Positions 6,175 through 12,615 of a stretch of DNA of 12,615 bases are shown one piece after another; within the stretch, counting starts at the first letter, position 1; every line of letters starts with the position of its first letter. The DNA is from JBBIII01 sp037446575 (GTDB lineage Bacteria; Bacteroidota; Ignavibacteria; UBA10030). The stretch is from assembly GCA_037446575.1 (NCBI GenBank), contig JBBIII010000071.1, positions 1 to 12,615 of the forward strand, in the 5' to 3' direction. Below the pieces are notes generated by a model, which saw nothing but the letters and a program-made list of their open reading frames with translations, searched no databases and was not told where the DNA came from. The position numbers and the translations under genes were made by a program.

Positions 6175-6914
6175 GTGTCTTCTGATTTCTGTTCAATCTC
6201 TTGCTTAAGTCGTTCAATTTCTTGCACTTCGGCATGATGCGCATAAAGAATCCGGTATAAACCCAACAAGCCGCGTATTGATGTCTCCAACGAAACAGTT
6301 TCGCGTTGAATATTTTTCAATAACGAACGAAGTTCTTCGCGTTGTTGAAGCGGCAGACTTTTATAAATTTCCTCACCTTTAGTTTCAATATCGCTATTAA
6401 TATTTGCCAGAGCAGAGTTAAGAGCAGGCGTTATTGCATTGAGGACATCACGAACTTTGTCAGTAGCGAGTTTATTTAGTGCAATTTCGCGGGTTCTTTC
6501 TTCTTCAAGCGCTTTAGCTATACGAAATTGATACCGCTCAAACGTTCCATTTATTACTACACCAAGATGTTGAATATCGAGTTGTTCTTTGCGCACGTAG
6601 TCGTATGCACCTAACTTCATGGCCTCAACAGCTACAACGTCCGAACCTGCGGCTGTTAGCATAACAACTGGCGTTTCGATATTCTGACTTTTAATCCATT
6701 TAAGAAGTTCGATGCCGTTCATTTCAGGCATGTTATAATCGGTAAGAATTATATCGAAATGAATATTCCCTTTTTGCAAAGCTTCTATAGCGCCTTTACC
6801 GCTATCAACAACTTTCACTTTGTGTAGATATTCATCTTCTAATTGGCTTGCCACAATAGTAGAAAAGAATTCATCATCATCTACAAGAAGAATATTTAGC
6901 GAGTTCTGTTCCAA
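6171..6914 (-). CDS. Response regulator with receiver domain and unclassified helical C-terminus
   Basis: The N-terminal receiver domain (about 7-125) has the acidic pocket VDDDE (11-15), phosphoacceptor D59 in LTDYNMPEMNG, T87 in MLTAAG and K109 in YVRKE. Phosphorylation by a histidine kinase is therefore expected. The remaining 120 residues are strongly helical and charged (KALEEERTREIALNKLA, then LQQREELRSLLKNIQRETVSLETSIRGLL, ending ERLKQEIEQK). There is no helix-turn-helix, GGDEF, HD or kinase catalytic motif. I infer protein-protein signalling; the output is unknown. The start is probably TTG at 6914, because no ATG or GTG lies in frame before the upstream stop at 6942-6944. An ATT at 6917 is another option. 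It is the next gene after nuoN (111 bases) but has its own candidate promoter. No sensor kinase is in the window. Confidence 0.88.
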   Translation of the reverse strand: MEQNSLNILLVDDDEFFSTIVASQLEDEYLHKVKVVDSGKGAIEALQKGNIHFDIILTDYNMPEMNGIELLKWIKSQNIETPVVMLTAAGSDVVAVEAMKLGAYDYVRKEQLDIQHLGVVINGTFERYQFRIAKALEEERTREIALNKLATDKVRDVLNAITPALNSALANINSDIETKGEEIYKSLPLQQREELRSLLKNIQRETVSLETSIRGLLGLYRILYAHHAEVQEIERLKQEIEQKSEDT

Positions 6915-6984
6915 AATGATCTTAAAAATAATTTTTCGTGGCTAATCTAACGATTTACTTGTTGACAAACAAATTTATATATCA

Positions 6985-7015
6985 CAAATATAGCGAAAAT
7001 TGGTTATATGACAAT
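6985..7015 (-). promoter_or_regulatory. Bacteroidota-type promoter for the response regulator
   Basis: Read on the minus strand, ATTG (7015-7012) is followed by exactly 19 bases and then TATATTTG (6992-6985). This is a full match to TAnnTTTG and three of four bases of the TTTG box. Transcription would begin near 6978, giving a leader of about 65 bases. It lies between nuoN and the regulator, so the regulator can be expressed apart from the nuo operon. Confidence 0.5.
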
Positions 7016-7025
7016 CTCTAATTGA

Positions 7026-8522
7026 TTAATTTAGGCCGAATATATTTATCGATAAATTTGCCAAATCAACAATAGGTGTAAAATATAGCCCAAAAATCAG
7101 CGTTGGTATAACTAATATTAGCAAAATGATAGCTTCAAATGGAATTACTTTTATCTCCTTCGATTGCTCTGTCGGTTCCCGCAAAAACATATAGCGCAAA
7201 ACACGCGCATAGTAATATAACGAAACTACGCTGTTAATTACGCCAACTACCGCAAGCCAAATCCATTTAGCATCTAACAAAGAGGCAAACAAATAAAGTT
7301 TCCCTATGAATCCGGCTGTGGGCGGCAATCCGGTTAGTGAGACCAAAAAAATAGCCATTGCAACGCCAAGCAATGGCGCTCGGTATCCAAGTCCTTTATA
7401 AGCGCTGATATCCTCGCTCCCTGTTTTATTGGCAACAAGCATCACTATAAAGAATGCGCCTAAATTCATGAATAGATATGTGATTAAATAAATTAAAACT
7501 GCGGCAATTCCTTTATCGCTTAAAATTACGACACCCATCAACATATAACCTGCATGAGCAATGCTGGAATAAGCAAGTAGTCGTTTGAGATTATCTTGCC
7601 ATACAGCAACAAGATTTCCAAGTGTCATAGTTAAAACGGAAAGAATTGCTATAATTTTATTCCACTCAAATCCATAAAGCGAGACCCAGAAACCATTTGG
7701 CAATAATAGTGCTGGATCAATAAATATTACTTTGAAGAATCGAATAAGCATAGCAAACCCAGCGGCTTTTGATGCTACTGAAAGAATTGCTGTAATTGTT
7801 ATCGGCGCGCCTTCATAAACATCAGGCGTCCAGAAATGAAACGGAACTGCTGAAATCTTATAACCAAATCCTACTACAATAAATATTGTAGCAGTAAGTA
7901 AAGCTAAATAACCAGGCGGGCTTATTGCCAACGATCGATTAATTTCATAATAATCAAACGAGCCGGTCAATCCGAATAAAATTGAAATTCCATAAAGCAT
8001 AACCCCAGATGCAACTGCTCCAAAAATAATATACTTAAGCGATGCTTCGCTGGAATCAGGCGCTTCTTTAGTGTAACCGGCAAGAATATACGACGATAGA
8101 CTTGTTAATTCCATTGCAAGCACCATCATTAGAACATTGGAAGCTCCCGCCATCAGAAACATGCCAAGCGTCATTGCAGTAAGCAGCGCGTAATATTCCG
8201 ACATTCTCTTTACGGTTGTTTGAACTTCGTTTGAATAAATTGAAAAGAGAAAAATTAGCATTGTGCAAATAGCTATAAAAGATTTAAAAAAGACAGCAAA
8301 AGGATCGAGCGCAACCATTCCGGAAAATAATGTTACTGATTTTCCGATATGCAGAAGTACAAAGAATAGAGCGGCTGCAACACCGATGAATGCGAGCCAA
8401 GCGGAAATCTTCGGCGTCTTTCTAAATATTAATCCGGCAATTATAACTAAACAGAAAGTTACAGTCAGCGCAATTTCCGGTAAAAAGTTAGCAAGGTTTT
8501 GAATGACTTGTTGTACGAACAT
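7026..8522 (-). CDS. nuoN: NADH-quinone oxidoreductase subunit N
   Basis: This is an antiporter-like membrane subunit of respiratory complex I, one of three proton-translocating modules in the hydrophobic arm. The 498 residues form many transmembrane helices with almost no polar termini. Key residues of the family are visible: E138 in MELTSLSSYILAGY (TM5 glutamate) and K222 in GFGYKISAVPFHFWTPDVYEGAP (TM7 lysine), with SSIAHAGYMLMG further on. It is the third of nuoL-nuoM-nuoN, starting 34 bases after nuoM, and ends the operon as far as can be seen. The ATG start has only a weak upstream purine tract. No terminator hairpin follows the stop. Confidence 0.97.
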   Translation of the reverse strand: MFVQQVIQNLANFLPEIALTVTFCLVIIAGLIFRKTPKISAWLAFIGVAAALFFVLLHIGKSVTLFSGMVALDPFAVFFKSFIAICTMLIFLFSIYSNEVQTTVKRMSEYYALLTAMTLGMFLMAGASNVLMMVLAMELTSLSSYILAGYTKEAPDSSEASLKYIIFGAVASGVMLYGISILFGLTGSFDYYEINRSLAISPPGYLALLTATIFIVVGFGYKISAVPFHFWTPDVYEGAPITITAILSVASKAAGFAMLIRFFKVIFIDPALLLPNGFWVSLYGFEWNKIIAILSVLTMTLGNLVAVWQDNLKRLLAYSSIAHAGYMLMGVVILSDKGIAAVLIYLITYLFMNLGAFFIVMLVANKTGSEDISAYKGLGYRAPLLGVAMAIFLVSLTGLPPTAGFIGKLYLFASLLDAKWIWLAVVGVINSVVSLYYYARVLRYMFLREPTEQSKEIKVIPFEAIILLILVIPTLIFGLYFTPIVDLANLSINIFGLN

Positions 8523-8556
8523 ATTAATTTTGGTTTCCGATTTTCTATTTCAAAAT

Positions 8557-10167
8557 TTATGGGATTACTGAAATAAGCGAACTTCCTTTTGCAATTATGC
8601 CAGCTAAATTATTTATTGATGAAGTCATAATATCGAGCATATAAGAAGGATAAATGCCTAAAACTAAAATAATAATGGCTAAAGGAACAAGCGTGAACAT
8701 TTCTCTGCCATTTACATCCGGCAGTGAAGCCCATCTTTCATTTACTTTTCCTAAAAATACACGCTGCAATGTCCAAAGCATATAAGCTGCAGTTAGAACA
8801 ATTCCAAGCGTAGAAGCAATTGTAATTACGCGAAGTTTTTCCACCTTAAATGCTCCGAGGAAAGAAAATGCTTCAGAAACAAATCCGCTTAAGCCGGGTA
8901 AGCCAAGAGCGGCGAAAAAAGCGATCGTCATAATGCCGGTGTATTTAGGCATTGTTAACGCCAATCCGCCGAACTCATCAAGGTCGCGTGTATGTGCGCG
9001 ATCGTATAATACTCCGACTATCAAGAAGAGCATTGCGGTGATAGTTCCGTGATTAAACATTTGGAAAACTGCTCCTATCATTCCCTGAGTATTCAAAGCC
9101 GCCATTCCTAACAAAACAATTCCCATGTGGCTTACACTTGAGTAAGCAATCAGTTTTTTGAAATCTTTTTGCGCCATAGCGCAAAGCGCGCCATAGACAA
9201 TATTTATTAACGCTAAGATTGCAAGTGGAAGCGCATATTTTTCAGCCAATTCAGGAAACATCGGATAACTGATTCTGATTAATCCGTATGTTCCCATTTT
9301 CAATAGTACGCCGGCAAGTATAACGCTAATTGCAGTAGGCGCTTCTACGTGTGCATCTGGCAACCATGTGTGGAACGGAAAAATCGGCACTTTGATAGCA
9401 AATCCAATAAACAAAGCTAAATAAGCGAGTATGCGCATATAAGTTCCGGTTCCGGCAAGCAATGAACCAGGCTCAAAATTTTCCGGATTCATCATAGCAA
9501 GCATGTTGAATGTATGAAGCTTTTCGCCTGTTGCAGGGTCAACAACAGTAACGCTGAAATACAAAGCGAGCATTGCAAGAAGCATAAGGACACTGCCGGC
9601 AAGTGTATATAAAAAGAACTTGATAGCGGCATATTCGCGGCGTGGTCCGCCCCAAATTCCTATTAAGAAATACATCGGCAGTAACATCACTTCCCAAAAA
9701 ACATAGAATAGGAAAAAATCGAGAGCTACAAATACTCCCATCATTCCGGTATCGAGCAATAACAGCATTGCCATGTAACCTTTGAGAGCTTTATCAATAT
9801 TCCAGGAAGCAAATACTGCTATAAAGCTAATAAGTGCAGTTAGAATTACCATCGGAACGCTAACGCCATCGACGCCTAGGAAATACTCTACCTGCAAACG
9901 TCCAACCCATGATAATCCTTTAATGTCAATCCACTTAAATTTTTCAACAAATTGCATTCCCTCCTGCGAATTAATTCCGCCAAGATTATAATTGAAATTT
10001 GCATATATCAACATAGCCAGCACAACCTGAAGAAATGTAGCGCCAACTGCTGTCCATTTAATAGCGTTGCGCGCGTTCTTGGGCAGAATAAGCACGATAA
10101 TCATTCCGATAATCGGAAGGAAAGTTATCCAGCTCAACCATCCGACACCTAAAAATTGAAATGCCAT
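8557..10167 (-). CDS. nuoM: NADH-quinone oxidoreductase subunit M
   Basis: This is the middle antiporter-like subunit of complex I. It carries the conserved E159 (YVFWEVMLLPMYFLIG) and K259 (FAIKVPIFPFHTWLPDAHVEAPT), corresponding to E144 and K234 of E. coli NuoM. K290 (GVLLKMGTYGL) and YSSVSHMGIVLLG lie in the second half of the proton channel. The 536 residues give about 14 transmembrane helices, normal for NuoM. A good AGGAG lies 9 bases upstream of the ATG (10177-10181). nuoL ends 67 bases upstream and nuoN begins 34 bases downstream. The only CTAG I could find in the window lies in this gene (9876-9879). Confidence 0.97.
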   Translation of the reverse strand: MAFQFLGVGWLSWITFLPIIGMIIVLILPKNARNAIKWTAVGATFLQVVLAMLIYANFNYNLGGINSQEGMQFVEKFKWIDIKGLSWVGRLQVEYFLGVDGVSVPMVILTALISFIAVFASWNIDKALKGYMAMLLLLDTGMMGVFVALDFFLFYVFWEVMLLPMYFLIGIWGGPRREYAAIKFFLYTLAGSVLMLLAMLALYFSVTVVDPATGEKLHTFNMLAMMNPENFEPGSLLAGTGTYMRILAYLALFIGFAIKVPIFPFHTWLPDAHVEAPTAISVILAGVLLKMGTYGLIRISYPMFPELAEKYALPLAILALINIVYGALCAMAQKDFKKLIAYSSVSHMGIVLLGMAALNTQGMIGAVFQMFNHGTITAMLFLIVGVLYDRAHTRDLDEFGGLALTMPKYTGIMTIAFFAALGLPGLSGFVSEAFSFLGAFKVEKLRVITIASTLGIVLTAAYMLWTLQRVFLGKVNERWASLPDVNGREMFTLVPLAIIILVLGIYPSYMLDIMTSSINNLAGIIAKGSSLISVIP

Positions 10168-10176
10168 TTGTCTAAA

Positions 10177-10181
10177 CTCCT
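10177..10181 (-). promoter_or_regulatory. Strong ribosome binding site of nuoM
   Basis: AGGAG on the minus strand, nine bases before the nuoM ATG. It is the clearest Shine-Dalgarno in the nuo segment; nuoL and nuoN have only weak purine tracts. Confidence 0.65.
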
Positions 10182-10197
10182 ATAATATCACATTAAA

Positions 10198-10217
10198 ATT
10201 CCTGAAGTAGCAGGAAT
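10198..10217. repeat. Small hairpin in the nuoL-nuoM gap
   Basis: ATTCCTG (10198-10204) and CAGGAAT (10211-10217) form a 7-bp stem with a 6-base loop, between the nuoL stop and the nuoM ribosome site. No T-tract follows. It may affect mRNA processing or stability, or be incidental. Confidence 0.4.
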
Positions 10218-10234
10218 AACAATCTCTTTTATTA

Positions 10235-12508
10235 TTACCTAAACCACATGAAAAAAACTAAAATTCCAAATAACACAAATGCTAAATAAGTTTGTACTCT
10301 TCCAGTTTGCAATTTGCGTGTAATCAAACCAAAAAAACCGCCAAGATATGCGATTAAATTCACTAAGCCGTCTATAATTTTATTATCGAATCCGCCAACG
10401 CCGACATAAAACAAAAAGAATGATAAGGCGGCAGAAATCAATCCGATTAAACCGCACTCTATTTTAGTTCCGATGCTTGCGGCTTCGGGTAAAATTCCAA
10501 TGGCAACTTGCCAACCGATAAACAAAGAGAAAAGAGAAAATACAATTATGTAAAAGATAGAACCAATCTTCCCTTCTTCCCAAGTCTCTTTAACACCGTG
10601 CGTAATTCCAATTGTCCACTTAGCTGTGCCGTTCACAATTCCATCTATAATATTATTGTCGAACCAGCGATATGCTGAGGCAATTGCATCCGTTCCTTTT
10701 ACAAATGTCGCTTGATAAAATTCATCGAAATACCACTTATTGAGGAAAAATTTGTACAGCCATTTCAACACTGGAGCATTAGCAACGCTGTCTGCATTTA
10801 TTCTCTTCCAGTAATAAGTTGCAAAGGCAATCAGAATTCCAATTCCAGCAACTGTTAATGAAAGCAACATAGCTAAACCGTGCATATTATGAAGCGCTTC
10901 GTTAAAAATTACAGAATTTGCCGGTGCAACTGCAGACGGAACGACTGATTCAGGTGTAACAACTGCGTTATAAAACCAACCTGAGGACGCCTGAATTGGA
11001 TTTATACTGTAGAAAATAAAGAACGATAGGATTGCAAAAATAATCAACGGAATTGTCATCACTCTTGGTGATTCATGAATTGCTTCTATCCGATTGTGAT
11101 CTTTATGCTCACCGAAGAAAGTCAGAATTACAAGCCGGAACATGTAGAACGCTGTAAGACCTGCCACAAAAAATCCGATTGTTGGAATAATCCAATGCCA
11201 GCCGCCGTTAAGTGTTCCGAAAGCTAACGTGCCTGCAAGAATTTCATCTTTGCTTAGAAATCCTGAAGTAAGCGGAATACCGGAGATAGCAAGTGTGTAA
11301 ATTAAAAATGTCCAAAATGTAATCGGCATTTTAGCTTTCAATCCACCCATGTTGCGTATATCCTGCGCATCTGTGTGATGGTCGTTTGCTTGATGCAGAG
11401 CGTGATGCATCATATAAATTACAGAACCAGCGCCAAGAAAAAGTCCTGCTTTAAACATCGCGTGAGTAGTAAGATGGAAAAATCCGGCGGTATAAGCTCC
11501 AACGCCAAGCCCCATCACCATATAACCGAGTTGACTGACTGTCGAATACGCAAGCACTTTTTTAATATCATTTTGAGCAAGCGCAATTGTGGCTGAGATG
11601 AAAGCAGTAAAAGCGCCAATATAAGCAATTACCATAAGAGCGTCGGCGGTCATCATCGCAAAAGTTCGTGTTACTAAATAGACTCCGGCGGCAACCATAG
11701 TTGCGGCATGAATCAAAGCGCTGACTGGTGTCGGACCTTCCATTGCATCCGGTAACCATACGTGTAATGGAAATTGTGCCGACTTTCCGATTGCTCCGCA
11801 GAAAATTAAAATTCCAGCCGCAGTAAGCCAAGCTTCGCTTCCGAATGGAATCTGCCCTGACTTCATCGCCCCGAATATCGTATCGAAACTGAATGTGTGG
11901 AACGCAGCAAATAGAATTAAAATGCCGATGAACATTCCGACATCACCAATTCGGTTGACTATAAAAGCTTTTTTCGAGGCATCTGAAGCTGATTTCTTCT
12001 CAAACCAATGACCGATTAATAAGTATGAACTCAATCCGACTAATTCCCATGAAACATACATTACGAAGAAATTATTAGCGAGAACAATACCGAACATCGA
12101 GAAAGTGAAAAGCCCAAGATAAGCAAAATAGCGTCCGTAACGAATATCTCCATGCATGTAACCGATTGAAAACAAATGAACAAGCGAGCTTACAATACAC
12201 ACAACAACGAGCATTATTGCCGCAACGTTGTCAATCATAAAGCCGAGCTGGATTTGCATTGCACCTATACCGGGCACGATTCCAAAATCAACCCAGGTAA
12301 AGACCGATTGTAAAGTTTGATCGTGATAATAATTTAATTTCTCAAAGAGAATTACTATCGAAGCTATTAGAGCGCCAAATAAGATTGACGTTCCTAACCA
12401 ATCACCAGCTCGCGGTATCTTTTTGTGAAAGAAAATTATAATGGCAAAACTCGCTAATGGAGCAAGCCAGGTTATTAATGCAATATTAAGTAACGTTTCC
12501 TGAGTCAT
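10235..12508 (-). CDS. nuoL: NADH-quinone oxidoreductase subunit L (long form)
   Basis: This is the distal antiporter-like subunit of complex I, which carries the long lateral helix. Conserved residues are E155 (MYVSWELVGLSSYLLIGHW), K242 (GAIGKSAQFPLHVWLPDAMEGPTPVSALIHAATMVAAG) and H267 in the same block, followed by KKVLAYSTVSQLGYM. The protein has 757 residues against 613 in E. coli. The extra length is C-terminal, past about residue 650, with three further hydrophobic segments (about 659-680, 687-706 and 741-757). The phrase FDN-x-IIDG-x-VN occurs twice, at 626-636 and 707-717. The ATG at 12508 has a weak AAGAAAAG site. The nuo operon continues upstream beyond the window, where nuoK would be expected. 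Confidence 0.97.
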   Translation of the reverse strand: MTQETLLNIALITWLAPLASFAIIIFFHKKIPRAGDWLGTSILFGALIASIVILFEKLNYYHDQTLQSVFTWVDFGIVPGIGAMQIQLGFMIDNVAAIMLVVVCIVSSLVHLFSIGYMHGDIRYGRYFAYLGLFTFSMFGIVLANNFFVMYVSWELVGLSSYLLIGHWFEKKSASDASKKAFIVNRIGDVGMFIGILILFAAFHTFSFDTIFGAMKSGQIPFGSEAWLTAAGILIFCGAIGKSAQFPLHVWLPDAMEGPTPVSALIHAATMVAAGVYLVTRTFAMMTADALMVIAYIGAFTAFISATIALAQNDIKKVLAYSTVSQLGYMVMGLGVGAYTAGFFHLTTHAMFKAGLFLGAGSVIYMMHHALHQANDHHTDAQDIRNMGGLKAKMPITFWTFLIYTLAISGIPLTSGFLSKDEILAGTLAFGTLNGGWHWIIPTIGFFVAGLTAFYMFRLVILTFFGEHKDHNRIEAIHESPRVMTIPLIIFAILSFFIFYSINPIQASSGWFYNAVVTPESVVPSAVAPANSVIFNEALHNMHGLAMLLSLTVAGIGILIAFATYYWKRINADSVANAPVLKWLYKFFLNKWYFDEFYQATFVKGTDAIASAYRWFDNNIIDGIVNGTAKWTIGITHGVKETWEEGKIGSIFYIIVFSLFSLFIGWQVAIGILPEAASIGTKIECGLIGLISAALSFFLFYVGVGGFDNKIIDGLVNLIAYLGGFFGLITRKLQTGRVQTYLAFVLFGILVFFMWFR

Positions 12509-12521
12509 TTATAAATCTTTT

Positions 12522-12615
12522 CTTCGTGTCCTTCGTGTTCTTCTTCGTGTCCTTCGTGTTCTTCTTCGTGTCCTTCGTGTTTCCTTCGTGCCCTTCGTGT
12601 TTCCTTCGTGTCCTT
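12522..12615. repeat. CTTCGTG-type tandem repeat upstream of nuoL
   Basis: CTTCGTGTC and CTTCGTGTT nonamers alternate. Two exact 21-base units (12522-12542 and 12543-12563) are each made of the two nonamers plus CTT. Shorter, slightly diverged units (CTTCGTGTTTC, CTTCGTGCC) continue to the window end, and the array probably extends further. It begins 14 bases before the nuoL start codon, so on the coding strand it forms the leader, reading as ACGAAG-rich purine repeats. Length changes by slippage are likely. Confidence 0.9.

Noticed and set aside
6171..8522. Response regulator as a functional member of the nuo operon
   Set aside because: A 111-base gap holds a separate promoter candidate, and no complex I role is known for such a protein. 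Read-through remains possible.
12522..12615. CRISPR array
   Set aside because: The units are 9-21 bases with no unique spacers between them, so this is a simple tandem repeat.

Overview
The window is an AT-rich (my estimate: high-30s % GC) bacterial chromosome segment. It joins an accessory region (about 1-2900) to ordinary core genes (about 2950-12508). The likely source is the Bacteroidota/Chlorobiota/Ignavibacteriota assemblage. This is inferred from separate nuoL-nuoM-nuoN genes, a birA-coaX pair with a BirA lacking the DNA-binding domain, an M28 peptidase with a Sec signal, poor Shine-Dalgarno sites, and a promoter matching the Bacteroidota pattern (TTTG-like box, 19 bases, TAnnTTTG). 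No rRNA or taxon marker is present, so this placement is tentative.

Accessory region. Two plus-strand genes overlapping by ATGA form a type II restriction-modification (R-M) system. The first is a beta-class, probably N4-cytosine, DNA methyltransferase with an extra C-terminal staphylococcal-nuclease-like domain whose catalytic residues are mostly replaced. The second is an MjaI-family endonuclease; that family cuts CTAG. By eye only one CTAG occurs in the whole 12.6 kb, against about 43 expected from base composition. The pair lies between two inverted copies of a roughly 21-base sequence whose outer parts match the GTTRRRY/RYYYAAC core boxes of integron attC sites. Downstream are non-coding DNA rich in inverted repeats, a frameshifted remnant of another methyltransferase, and a GGGGCGATT hairpin of dispersed-repeat type.

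Core genes on the plus strand: a secreted M28 zinc aminopeptidase, then birA (biotin-protein ligase) 6 bases later, then coaX (type III pantothenate kinase). coaX converges on a minus-strand response regulator, and the two stop codons share the four bases TTAA.

Core genes on the minus strand: nuoL, nuoM and nuoN in that order form the tail of a complex I operon encoding the three antiporter-like proton-pumping membrane subunits. The key glutamate and lysine residues are present in all three. The response regulator follows nuoN after 111 bases and has its own candidate promoter. Just upstream of nuoL, a CTTCGTG-type tandem repeat runs to the window edge.

The most unusual parts are the methyltransferase/pseudo-nuclease fusion paired with an MjaI-type enzyme, the bounded structure of the cassette, and the strong local absence of CTAG.
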